A stretch of 64,000 nt of DNA from Kitagawia praeruptora (lineage: Eukaryota; Streptophyta; Magnoliopsida; Apiales; Apiaceae): the NCBI GenBank assembly GCA_037693485.1, contig CM075346.1, forward strand, positions 63,917,001 through 63,981,000. Direction: 5' to 3'. Below the pieces are notes generated by a model. The model was not told the DNA's origin. It made no database searches and saw only the letters and a program-made list of their open reading frames with translations. A program made the position numbers and the translations under genes. Below are positions 45,217 through 56,045 of this stretch, piece after piece; positions within the stretch are counted from its first letter, which is position 1; every line of letters starts with the position of its first letter.

Positions 45217-45354
45217 TAGTTTATCATAACTTGTAAGAATACTTCTATGTACTTTCTTCAATCAATCTACATACCTGTACTTTTAAGGTTTTATCTTTAT
45301 GTATGTTAGGCTTGTTATCAGACATGAAATTATGACTAAGGGTCTTACTCACAA

Positions 45355-45366
45355 TTTGGGGGAGAT
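45355..45366 (+). other. E2 polypurine tract
   Basis: TTTGGGGGAGAT directly before the 3' LTR start TGTTAG, the usual SIRE-type form. Confidence 0.92.
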
Positions 45367-46644
45367 TGTTAGTCACAGAGACATGCCTGTTTACATCAAA
45401 TAACAAGCCTAATTGTTTGTAATGCTTTGCATTACTTACATGACCTCTTAACTGATGGAACCTCTAGTTGTAGAGTCTCTACTTGTAATAGGCACCAAAT
45501 CCTAGTTGTGTAACTGTACTTATATAGTCAAAAATAATGCTTGAAAGAAGTTCCAAGGTTCATGCCTCAAGCAAGAAGATAAAGACTATCAAATAATCAC
45601 AGTTGGGATTTGAAGAAAGTGAAGAATTTGCCTAAGTACCAATTCGAGAAGTACATTTGTCTATTCGAGAAGTCTAGCATTCGAGAAGTCAGGGATTCGA
45701 TATCTCAAGACACTATTCGATATCTCTGAATACACTGTTCGATATTTCATTCGATATCTCAGAGATTCGATATGTCTACTACTCTATTCGAGAACTCAAG
45801 AAGTCAACAAGTCAAAGTGGTATTCGAGTTCTTAAAGAGTCAACAAGTCAAAGTTCCATTCGATATCTCAAGGACTCAGAAAGCTATTCGAGATCTCAAG
45901 GATTCGACAAGTCACAATGCTCTATTCGAGAACTCAAGGATTCCCAGAGAAAAGAGCTATTCGAGAAGTGGTTCGATATGTCAATATAACAGTGTTCGAG
46001 AACTCAGAGTTATCGATCAAGTCAATTCTAGTTCTCGAATCACTTACTTAGTCACTTCTCGAATACATTCTTAGAGACAAAATACTGAAGAAATTGTACA
46101 AGTCTGAAACCTGCAACAAGCCAATGCACTTTATGGACCACAATCTATAACGTGCTCTGGAAAGCCTACAAAGAAGCTTGGAGAGATATAGAAGAGACAA
46201 AGGGCTAAAGAAGTGGATCTGAACAGGCTTTGCAAAGTCAAATCTGTAACCGTTTGGACTTTTACTCAAAAAGGATAGACAGACTAGAAAGTAATTTGTT
46301 TAGCTACCTTATTTGTAGTAAGTAGGTTGTATCCATGTTCTATAAGGATACAGCCTCACTTCCTTAGCAATCAACTTTGTGAGTCAAGTTTTTCATATTC
46401 ATTGTAAGCTATATCTCTCTGAGAAAAACGAAGCTGAGAATACTATCATTTGTATTCACAGATTGTATAACCTTTATCTAATAATACATTAGATTAAAGT
46501 GATATTGTGACTTGTGTTGTTCTTTATCCGCACCTACATCTTTGCATACACAACACTTATCTGCTACACATACTCAACCAAGGAAAGTTCAAGAATCCAT
46601 TCACCCCCCCCCTCTGTATTCTTTTACTTATTCTATACTCAACA
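45367..46644 (+). mobile_element. E2 3' LTR
   Basis: A 1278-bp LTR aligning with 12699-13985 along its full length. It keeps two extra motif copies (TTCGAGAA near 45993 and TTCGAGATC near 45887) that are mutated in the 5' LTR. It ends CTCAACA; ACAAC and E1 gag follow. Confidence 0.93.
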
Positions 46645-48240
46645 ACAACTATTGCACTCACTGCTCAATCTAACTCAAAGAAGCTTCCAGAGGAACAGCA
46701 TGATGAACCTGCTGTAAAGAACTCAAGGAAGAAAAAAAGTAAAGAAAGTTTTGAGTCAGGGACTACTGATATAAACTCTGACAACAGTGATTCTAAATCA
46801 GAGATGCAGAAACTCTTTGCTATGTTTGCTAAAGCTTTCAAGAAAGGAAGATTCAACAGAAGAAGATTTAGCAAAGGACCTTTTCAAAAGAAGGAGGAGA
46901 AGAAGAGTGACAAAGGCAAAAGTACAATTGTCAAGCTTGATAAGGCCAAGATCCAGTGCTTTAACTGCAGCGAGCTTGGACACTTTGCTAGTGAGTGTAA
47001 GAAGCCTAGGAATACAGGAAAGGGTAATGCATTTATGGTCACACAGAAGGATTGGGCTGATTCCAGTGATTCTGAAGATGAATTGGATTATGACAACATT
47101 GCATTGATGGTAAATGTTTCTAACAAACCTGGATCTCCAAAGAAAACTTCTCCATCTTCTGTTAAAGTATCACTTCACTCTCCTGATTCACTTGATAGCT
47201 TAAATTCTGAAGAAATTAGATCTATCCATGCTGAGTTTAAGAATCTTATGACAAATTTTAGAATTCTTACTAGTGAAATAGATGAACTTAAGGTTAAGAA
47301 TGACAAGTTAGTTGATAGAAATAATTTTCTTGAATCTGAGTTAGTTCAAATGGAAGAATATAGATTAAGTTCTGATAAATCTAAGCATGATTATAGTGTT
47401 ATTCTTGAAGCTTATGACTATGTCAGAAAAGAACTAGAGGAAGAGAGATATGTGATTATGACCATTAACAATTCTGGTAAAAAGACTCAAGAAATCATTG
47501 AAAGTGGAATTCGTGGTAAAGTTAATGGTTTAGGCTTTGATAAGGCTAGACAAGAAGAAAAAGTAGCTATTGTCAATGATGATAGTAAAGGAGAAGCTAA
47601 CACATCTAAATCTGAAGTTAAGAGAATTGTTTCTGAACCTAAACATGTTAAATTTGTTGATTCAAAAGGTACCCCTATTGTACACAAAAGAATTAACAAT
47701 AGTAATTCAGATGAGAAAGTGTTAGAGAAACCTAAGAATGTTAACATAGGGTTTCTGTCTAAGTCTCAGTTGAAATAGAGACTAGATGGTCTTTCAGAGT
47801 CTAGCAAGATCAAAAGAAATAGGAATGGAAAAGAAGGTATTAACAAAGAGAATAATTACATGAATGTACCTGATGCACCTAGGAAAAAATGCTATAAGTG
47901 TGGAAATCATAATCATTTGGCCTTAGCCTGCAATCAAAAACCTTCTTGGAAAACTGAGTCCAGATTCCCCAAGACTCAGAAAATTCAATACCAACCACAA
48001 AAAGCTTGTTATCATTGTGATAGTTTACTTCATTCCATTTACATGTGTAGAGAATATCATGAACTATATTATGACTATTATTCTCTGAAATCTGAAACTC
48101 CTAGTCACAAACAGTTTGTGAAATCAGAGTCTAAGGTTGACTCTGCAACAGGTAAAGTAAAAGCAAAATCTTCAAAGCCTGTTGTTTCTAAATCTAGCAA
48201 GAAAGGATCCAATCAAAGTTGGGTCCTAAAAAAATTCTAA
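46645..48240 (+). pseudogene. E1 Gag, C-terminal part with three CCHC knuckles
   Basis: Continues E1 Gag after E2, starting ACTATTGCACTC (TIALTAQSNSK). A basic stretch (FKKGRFNRRRF) leads to the nucleocapsid knuckle CFNCSELGHFASEC. A long helical region follows (FRILTSEIDELKVKNDKLVD). Two more CCHC knuckles come later, CYKCGNHNHLALAC and CYHCDSLLHSIYMC. TAG at 47776-47778 breaks the frame. Gag ends WVLKKF and TAA at 48238-48240, just before TTTTTGTTTGCAG and protease in the same frame. Joined across E2, Gag is about 760 codons. Confidence 0.88.
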
Positions 48241-49104
48241 CTAGTTACTTTTTGTTTGCAGGGCACAGGAAAGAAGCATTCAATTATCTTGGACAGTGGA
48301 TGCTCTGGACATATGACTGGAAAGAAGTCCCTGCTAACAAAATTTGAGGGGAAAGCTGGCCCAGTAATATCTTTTGGTGATGGCAACAAAGGAGAAACTC
48401 TGGGATATGGCTCAATTATTTTGGGGAATGTCATCATAGAAAACGTAGCACTGGTTGAAGGCTTGAAACATACACTGTTAAGCATAAGTCAACTGGGTGA
48501 TAAAGGTTACCAATCAATCTTTGACAGAGAAGGATGCAAAATCTTGAATATGCAGAATGGAGACAATGTTCTAACTGGTCAAAGACATGGTAACATATAT
48601 GAAGCCAACCTAAGTGATACATCTAAAGGAATTGTTAGATGTCTCTACAGCAAAGAAAAAAATGATGAAAGCTGGAATTGGTACAAGAAGCTCTCACATC
48701 TCAACTTCAAGAAGCTTAATCAACTTGTTAAGCATAATCTGGTGAGAGGCCTACCTCATGCAAATTATGTGCAAGATGGACTTTGTGATGCCTATCAACT
48801 TGGAAAACAGAGAAGAACTACTTTCAAGAGCAAGACTGAAAATTCAATTACTGAACCATTTCACATGCTACATCTTGATATGTTTAGTCCAGTAAACATT
48901 ATGTCTATTAGCAAGAAAAGATATGCTCTAGTTATAGTGGATGATTTCACAAGGTTCACATGGGTGTTCTTTCTACACAAGAAGGATGAAGCTCCTCAGC
49001 AAATCATTGAACTTGTCAAGAATATTCAGAATAACTCTAAGTACAAAGTCAAAGTACTTAGGAGTGACAATGGTACAGAATTCAAGAATTCTACAATGGA
49101 TTAG
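48241..49104 (+). pseudogene. E1 protease and N-terminal integrase
   Basis: The protease carries IILDSGCSGHMTGK. The GAG-pre-integrase zinc finger follows, with WYKKLSHLNFKKLNQLVKH and CDAYQLGKQ (the second Cys of the CxxC pair reads Tyr). The integrase core has the Asp in LHLDMFSPVN and the Asp in LRSDNGTEF. TAG at 49102-49104 then cuts the frame, which continues without a shift. No ATG is needed: this part is normally made as a Gag-Pol fusion, by readthrough or by splicing around the gag stop. Confidence 0.9.
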
Positions 49105-51558
49105 TATTGTGCAGACAATGGAATCACTCAACAATTTTCTGCACCTAGAACACCTCCGCAGAATGGTGTTGTGGAAAGAAAGAACAGAACTCTCATAGAG
49201 GCAGCAAGAACCATGCTTGCAGATGCAAAACTCCCAACCTATTTTTGGGCAGAAGTTATTAATACTGCATGTTTCACTCAAAATTGTACCTTGGTAAATA
49301 GTCATGGAAAGACTCCCTATGAGATGATCAAAGGAAAGAAACCAAGTGTGAAATACTTTCACATCTTTGGATGCAAATGCTATATCCTAAAAGTTCATTC
49401 AGAACAACTTGGAAAATTTGAAGCCAAATCGGATGAAGCAATCTTTCTAGGATATTCAGCATCAAAGGCCTTCAAGGTTTATAATCTCAGAACTCACATT
49501 GTTATGGAATCAATTCATGTTGCATTTGATGACAAGAAATTTGGAATTCTGCAAACTGATGAAAGCCATGACAAGTTGGAATTTGAAAATTTGAAGAATT
49601 CTGAGATACTCTCCAGTGATGATGAAGGTTCTCTAGAAGGAATTTCTATTGCTTCTCAAAGGAATGCTACTGTTGAGGGGGAGCAAATAAATCAAGGAGA
49701 ACATAGTGATCATCAGGAGCAGACTAGCTATTCAGAGTCTACTCCATCAGGAACTGATCCTTCAGAGTCTACTGAGGAAAGATCAGTAACTAGCAGCAGT
49801 ATGGAATCTACAGATTCAAATGATCAAGGGGGAGCTATTGAAGTTAGAGAGAATTCTTCTATAAGAGATACCACTAACTTAGGGGGAGAGTCTAGCAGAG
49901 GCATTCTACCACCTGTTAGAAAATGGACAAAGGATCATACTGAAGATTTGACTATTGGTGATCCGAATAGTGTTGTTCGAACTAGAATATCAATTCAAAA
50001 TGAATGCTTATACAGTTGCTTTCTCTCAAAGAATGAGACTAAAAAGGTTGAAGAAGCCTTACAGGATCCTGATTGGGTAATTGCAATGCAGGAAGAATTA
50101 AATGAGTTTGAGAGAAACAAAGTCTGGAAACTGGTACCAAGACCTAAAGACAGATCAATTGTTGGTGCAAAATGGGTTTTCAGAAACAAGCTAGATGAAT
50201 CTGGTATGATTGTAAGGAACAAAGCAAGACTGGTGGCCAAGGGTTACTCTCAGGAAGAAGGAATTGACTATGATGAAACCTTTGCACCTGTAGCAAGATT
50301 GGAAGCAATCAGAATGATTCTTACATTTGCAGCTTATTCAAAGTTCAAGGTATACCAGATGGATGTAAAGATTGCTTTTCTAAATGGCAAGCTTCATGAG
50401 GAAGTATATGTGGAGCAACCACCTGGATTTATTGATCCAAAATTTCCAAATCATGTCTACAAACTTGACAAGGCACTCTATGGACTAAAGCAGGCACCAA
50501 GAGCATGGTATGAGACTTTATCTAAATTTCTTCTTGAAAATGGCTTCACAAGAGGTACAATTGACAAAACTCTATTCTTTAGAAAGATAAAAGGTGAATT
50601 GCTTTTAGTTCAAGTTTATATTAATGATATCATATTTGGTTCTACTAATGAAAAGTTGTGTGCTAAGTTTAGCAAGCTTATGCAGTCTAAGTATCAGATG
50701 AGCATGATGGGTGAACTAAATTATTTCTTAGGCTTGCAGGTCAAACAGACTGAGACTGGTATTTTCATTAATCAGTCAAAGTATATCAAAGATCTTTTAA
50801 GAAGGTTTGACTTTCAAGACTGTGCAGTTGCAAAGACACTCATGGCAACAGCCACTAAACTAGACTCTGATCCTAAAGGAAAGAGTGCGGATAATACTAG
50901 TTATAGAGGCATGATAGGCTCATTGTTATATTTAACTGCAAGTAGACCAGATATAATGTTTTCTACCTGTTTATGTGCTAGATTCCAAAGTGATCCTAAG
51001 GAATCTCATTTAATTGTTGTGAAGAGAATTTTTAGATATCTCAAAGGAACTCCAAATCTTGGTTTGTGGTATCCTAGAGAATCTGATTTCTCCCTAATTG
51101 GCTATTCAGACTCTAATTATGCAGGGTGTAAAATAGACAGGAAAAGCACTACAGGTACATGTCAATTCTTGGGAAACAGATTGATTTCTTGGGCAAGCAA
51201 GAAGCAACAATCTGTCTCAACATCAACCGCAGAAGCTGAGTACATAGCAGCAGGCAATTGTTGTGCATAGCTCCTTTGGATAAGAAATCAGTTGATGGAT
51301 TACGGTATGACACTTAGTAATATTCCTATGTTTTGTGATAATACTAGTGCTATCAAAATTGCAGAAAATCCAGTTCAACATTCAAGGACTAAGCACATTG
51401 ATGTCAGGTATCATTTTATTAGAGAACATATTGAGAATGGTACTGTGGAACTTCATTTTGTTCCTACTGACAAACAGCTTGCAGATATTCTAACTAAACC
51501 ACTTGATGATGCTACATTCAATAGGTTAGTAAGTGAGTTAGGAATGTTAAATTTCTAG
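49105..51558 (+). pseudogene. E1 integrase C-terminus, reverse transcriptase and RNase H
   Basis: Begins with YCADNGITQQFSAP and the integrase catalytic Glu in NGVVERKNRT. A long Ser/Glu-rich linker (49620-49900) precedes RT. RT motifs are QMDVKIAFLNGK, LYGLKQAPRAWY and then YINDIIFGSTNEK instead of YVDDIIFGS: the first Asp of the active-site pair is Asn (codon AAT at 50623-50625), which should abolish polymerase activity. RNase H has GYSDSNYAGC, STAEAEYIAAGN, a TAG at 51268-51270 where E2 has Gln, then CDNTSAI and RTKHIDVRYHFIRE. The ORF ends GMLNF at 51558. Confidence 0.92.
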
Positions 51559-52141
51559 ATATTTAACATTTGCAAAAGTAGCAAGGTATGTTGTTTTCAG
51601 CTTATAGAATTGATATTCTTGTCAGGATCTATATTTGATTGTTAAATGCTTAAGCTGTAACATTGTACTTTGATAAACTTCAGTATGATAGACTTATTTT
51701 TATCAGGATCAGGATTGCTATCAGTATGCTGACGTCATCAGGATTTTATAGTCAGTATCAGGATTGTGAAATTTGTGTGTCTTATTCAAATCCTGAAGTA
51801 CATGTTATGTAGTGATCTAATTCTGAGTTCTGTTAAGTCTATGCTAGTATGCTTTAATACATTCATACTGATAGTTTATATTATTTTTCAGATCAGTCAA
51901 TAAACAACAATAGGCAAGTAGATAATAAGAAATTATATTTTCATTAATTGAAAGCATTACATATAAGGAAATGAAATACAAACATCTTTTTGTCTAACTT
52001 CTACTAATCCTATTCTTGTTTAAAGTTGTTGTTGTTCTTAGTCTTCAAAGATCTACTTCACGACAAGCAGTATCTCAAGAGTCACTTTAATGATCTACTC
52101 CTGGATTCCTTGTCTGAGCGACTTGAATGAGAGCAGTAGAC
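51559..52141. other. E1 spacer, first part (also 3' region of the antisense ORF)
   Basis: Non-coding on the plus strand. TCAGGAT and CAGTAT words recur (near 51630, 51703, 51709, 51738 and 51757), mostly opposite to the ATCCTGAT words of the E1-family LTR. On the minus strand the stretch downstream of the antisense ORF is AT-rich, with AATGAAAATATAA near 51930-51945 that could serve as a plant poly(A) signal region. Confidence 0.6.
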
Positions 52142-52423
52142 TCAACTCCATTCTTGTTGAGGAGAATGAATAGCATCTCCATCAAGATCAACCTCAGACT
52201 CTCGGCCAAATTCTTCATCCTCAAGTTTTGAGGAGGTTAGAGGGAGATTGTATCCAACAGATGGATGTTTTAAGAGAAGGTTCTGGACATTATTTGGATC
52301 TACTCCAACCATGTCTAAAGCGATGAGAAAAGTCATCTCTTCAAAAAGACAAACTGTGAACCTTTGGTCATGAACAATCGGTTCATCATTTGTGAGGAAT
52401 CGAAAGATTGGGCAAAAGGCCAT
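52142..52423 (-). CDS. Small antisense ORF in the E1 spacer, unknown function
   Basis: A 93-residue minus-strand ORF from an ATG in a strong plant context (CACAATGGCC). The frame is open further upstream to 52549, but this ATG lies about 80 bp after a TTTATAAA box and follows an A/C-rich leader (CACAAACACACAAAACC), as in real plant 5' UTRs. The protein begins MAFCPIFRFLTNDEPIVHDQ, has an LFEEMTFLIALDMVGVDPNN helix-like stretch and an acidic tail (EDEEFGRESEVDLDGDAIHS). No membrane helix, zinc motif or known family is recognised. It could be a captured host gene, an element-encoded antisense regulator or a chance ORF. No counterpart was found in the E2 spacer. Confidence 0.5.
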   Translation of the reverse strand: MAFCPIFRFLTNDEPIVHDQRFTVCLFEEMTFLIALDMVGVDPNNVQNLLLKHPSVGYNLPLTSSKLEDEEFGRESEVDLDGDAIHSPQQEWS

Positions 52424-52501
52424 TGTGTTTTGTGGAAGCTCTGTGGTTACAGAGAGGTTTTGTGTGTTTGTGGAGTAAAGAAAGGCAAAAGACATCAGGT
52501 G

Positions 52502-52509
52502 TTTATAAA
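52502..52509 (-). promoter_or_regulatory. TATA box for the antisense ORF
   Basis: TTTATAAA, about 80 bp before the ATG at 52423, would place transcription start near 52475. E3 inserted at 52587, about 80 bp upstream of the box, so the upstream promoter region is separated from it by 9.6 kb. Confidence 0.45.
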
Positions 52510-52586
52510 GGAAATAGTGAGAAGCTGAACAGTCATTTGAAGTGTTCAATGTATCGGCGTATATAGCTATGCGTATGACTGGCCCT

Positions 52587-54155
52587 TGAAAGAGTTTGTC
52601 CTAAAATCCAATCATGTATGATGATTTAGGAAGAACTTTCTTGTACTCTTATTTGATTTCATTAATATTAATGAAAGACTTATTTGCTTTTATTACGGGC
52701 TTTATCTATTTAAAGTGTCTTAAATAAGATGTTCCATAGTTTAAGTAAAGCTTCTAGAATTATAATGAGATTGTAATAGTGAGATCTAGAAGATGATAAC
52801 TCTAGACTTAAACAGTTCCCGATCAAAGGATAACTAATCGGAAGTTAGTAAATCCGCAAAGATTGGTACATACTAAGCTTGCTCCTTTTAGGAGGATGTC
52901 TGTTCTCATAGGCATTTGTGTGGTGACACTATAGCTAGTATGTAGGTGCTTATTAAGGAATAAGTTCACTGAACATGACTCGATAAGTTGAACAACTAAT
53001 GGAGTTTACTCACGTGTCGATAGTTGTTCACTGAGTGATAGTTGTACAAGTGTCCTTAGACTTGAGATCGTTAGAGTAATCTTGTACATAATGAACTATG
53101 CTTTGGTTTAGTCCTTAGTCTCAAGGACATCCATTAGGTCTATTCCGGGCATAGGGATTTGTGTATGGAGATAGTTAACGGTCAATAAAGGATCTACCCC
53201 TTCCAGTAAAGGAAGAGAATATCCTATGCTATTCTTATGATGCTAGTTCCGAAATCTCTGGCCAGAGTGTATGAAATTAGAAAGGAGTTTCTAATTTGCA
53301 TTAATATGAACTTTGCATTATGAATAAGAATCATATGATTAAATTTGATATGCTTGACACGAGTTCCATGCCTTGTATTTAATCGGGATATTGCAGGGTA
53401 GAAGGAATTGATTGTACGGTAACTAGCACTGACAGGTTCTTGGTATTCTAAGCAGTGAATTCATATTATCCGGATAGTCGCGATATGTTGAGAAGCATCA
53501 CTCACGATGTAGAATAAATATAATTAATCAGTTAATTATATTTAATGAATTTTAGAATTCATATAAATAATAAATAAAAAGTTTATTATTATTTATTTCT
53601 ACTACCGGCTTAATATTGAACCTACAGGGTCACACCATAAAAAGATTAATTTATTGATGAAGGTATTTTGAGAGAGCAAGTTGTTTTAATAATGATTAAA
53701 ATTGTTTTAATTATTATTTAACATTTTATAAGATAAAGTGTAGGATTTATATATTAATATATAATGATATATTAATTATAAAAACCTACTTGAGCCCTAT
53801 ATAAAGAAAGAGATGAGAACATGTTTAGTACGCAAAGTGGTTTTGTGAAAACCTAGTTGCCACCACTCCATCTTCTTCATCTCTCTCTCTCTCAAAAGGA
53901 TTAAAACTCCATTTTTATAAAAGCTAAGTTTTATAAAAAAGCTCCATCGAAGATTATTCTTGGTGGATACCGGTAGAGTGCTTCACACTCTGAGAAGCAA
54001 CTGCTAGCAACCATAGATTATAAAGCTTCGATTTTTCAAGGTAAGGTTTCGATTCCTCCGCTATTTCTGTTTTATATGATTTTCTATATGCACGATACAT
54101 GGTTTTTACGGAATAATTGTTATACCGCGCTTCCGCTCGTCCGTAAATTCCTTCA
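52587..54155 (+). mobile_element. E3 5' LTR
   Basis: TGAAAGAGTTTGTCC to AAATTCCTTCA, 1569 bp, ending just before the PBS. It contains a TATA box at 53798 and a CTCTCTCTCTC tract downstream of it. Confidence 0.95.
53798..53805 (+). promoter_or_regulatory. TATA box of the E3 LTR
   Basis: TATATAAA followed by GAAAGAGATGAGAAC, about 350 bp before the LTR end. The same box is in the 3' LTR at 61864-61871, which could drive readout into E1 sequence. Confidence 0.6.
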
Positions 54156-54156
54156 A

Positions 54157-54168
54157 TGGCATCAGAGA
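54157..54168 (+). other. E3 primer-binding site
   Basis: TGGCATCAGAGA, 1 bp after the 5' LTR. It differs from the standard tRNA-iMet site TGGTATCAGAGC at two positions. Confidence 0.8.
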
Positions 54169-55065
54169 CAGGTTCAGCATATAGAGATTCACATAAAAAA
54201 TTTCAGATTTTTTTATGCATGTATGGATTTATTATGATTTTTGCAAGTTTATTTGTATTTAATTATGAATTAATTCAAAAAAAACAATTTGCATGAAGTT
54301 TTGACCATGGATCTGGATTCTATAAGTGTTATGATCATCTAGATATTTTTTTCATAATTTTGTGATGTGTAGATTATTTGTTATGAATTTTTAAAACTGT
54401 TTTAATTAAAATTCATAAAATAATTATGCATATGAATATTTTGAAATAAAAAATTTCAAAGGAACCCTTGGCTGATCTGATTATTGTTTGCTACTATTGA
54501 TTTTCTGAAATCATGTTTTTATGATTTTTTATTAATTTATTAATTAATTGTTAATTAATTTATTAATATTAAAATTATAAAATAATAATAATAAAAGTTA
54601 TTACAGCATTAAACTCGTGCGTTTCGTTTTTGTGTTAACAATTAACTCTGACGTTTTTTTTTTTCAAGTGACAGTCTGACAAACCTGATATGACAGAACT
54701 CAAACGGTCGATTAATAAGAAAAAAAACACAAAAAGGAAACTGTCGGATCAGGTCGGGCGCGTGTAGCCCACGCTCGGGGTGTCGCGCATTCCTGATATG
54801 CGTGACAGGGCTGGTTGCGCAGGAGCTAAATGCCTTACAGCATTTAATTGAATTAAATGGCTGTAACGCATTCGGTAAATGCGTTTCAGCTTTCTGTCCA
54901 CATTAAATTTGATTTTTTGGGAGTTTCGTAACTCCGTTTTGGGCGTGCAATATATCGTTGGATTCGTATTTCCGAGACGGATCTAATGGAGTGGTCAAAT
55001 ATTTTTTATATAATATTTTTGAAATATTTATATTACCGAAAGTGTTTTAAAGCATGTTTTAATTG
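54169..55065 (+). other. E3 leader, first part
   Basis: AT-rich untranslated leader after the PBS with a GC-richer block near 54740-54840 (GTCGGGCGCGTG, CGCTCGGGGTGTCGCGC). No ORF. It ends where the antisense LINE begins. Confidence 0.7.
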
Positions 55066-56045
55066 TTTTTTTTTTTTTTGAAACAAAGAAAACTTTTCAT
55101 TAAGATATCAAAAACTCAGAAACAATAGTCTCCAACACATTAGCCGGAGGAGACACATAAACATTGTAGCTACCTAGCTCACAAGGGACACGCGCCATCA
55201 AATGCGCTGCCTCGTTCGCTTGCTTTTTAACAAAATGAAGGGACAAATCAGATCTGAGGTGCAAGATTTCTCGACAAAGATCAAAAACATGACCAATCTC
55301 AAGATGATTAGCTGCGTTCTTGTTTATTGCATTAACTGCTCCCAGAGAATCACTCTCGATCTGCACTGCTTGGCCACATCTAGATAGCACCCAAAGAAGG
55401 GCCTCACTAATACCAATGGATTCTGCTTCCAAAACAGAGACTTCGCCATCAACATGCATGCATTTTCCTTGAATAAACTTGCCTCGACAGTCACGAAGTA
55501 CCATGCCAATTCGAAAAGAACTACTGCCTTGCATCACAGACACATCCACATTGAGTTTAAGAACACCTTCCACCGGCGGTTCCCACCTCTGAGTTCTTCT
55601 CGTTTGATCACCCTTGCTATTAGACTGTTCCGTCGATCTTCTGGCCAACGCTTCTCTCTACTCCATTACTTGCTTATTACTACCTTCCATTGCCAAGACA
55701 GGACTCAACACTTTGTTCTCCCAAACCCTCAGGTTTCGAGCATACCAGACTCCCCATAACACCGTAGCTATCTTAGTTGCTTCAACACTCGAAACTGTAG
55801 CCAACTTATGTAGTACCCAGCTAGGAGCTTCATAAACTTCCCTCATATCATACTCCGTGCTCATAACTCTCCAACATTCCGAGGCATACTCACAATCAAA
55901 GAAAACATGAAGCAAGTGTTCTACATCCTTGTTACACATAGGGCACATTATTGTAACCGGAACTCCCATCCCTCTAAGAATGTTTCTAACCGGAACGTTA
56001 TTTCTGCAGATGCTATAATAAATCCATACATCATTATATCAATGT
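55066..56045 (-). mobile_element. 5'-truncated LINE fragment (RT zinc-binding and RNase H domains)
   Basis: A T run at 55066-55079 is the minus-strand poly(A) tail. Reading on the minus strand from about 56040: NDVWIYYSICRNNVPVRNIL, then MCPMCNKDVEHLLHVFFDCE, the zf-RVT zinc-binding domain that follows plant LINE reverse transcriptase. A TAG at 55658-55660 interrupts the same frame. It continues with an RNase H domain of the RVT_3 type (LKLNVDVSV, LEAESIGISEALLW, IESDSLGAVNAI, ANEAAHLMAR). The stop at 55100 lies 20 bp before the tail. The upstream endonuclease and RT are missing, as in typical truncated LINE insertions. No clear target duplication was found. Confidence 0.88.

Larger units (their letters stand above)
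12699..46644 (+). mobile_element. E2: SIRE-like copia retrotransposon nested in E1 gag
   Basis: LTRs of about 1.28 kb lie at 12699-13985 and 45367-46644, both TGTTAG...CTCAACA. A tRNA-iMet PBS follows the left LTR and a TTTGGGGGAGAT polypurine tract precedes the right one. Its own content is gag, protease, integrase, RT, RNase H, spacer and a very long extra ORF. Nested within it are E5 (with E4 and a MITE) in pol and a CACTA element in the extra ORF. The LTRs differ at about 25-30 sites by eye (about 2 percent), making it older than the elements inside it. The 5-bp flanks AAAAT and ACAAC each differ by one base from a presumed AAAAC. Confidence 0.93.
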
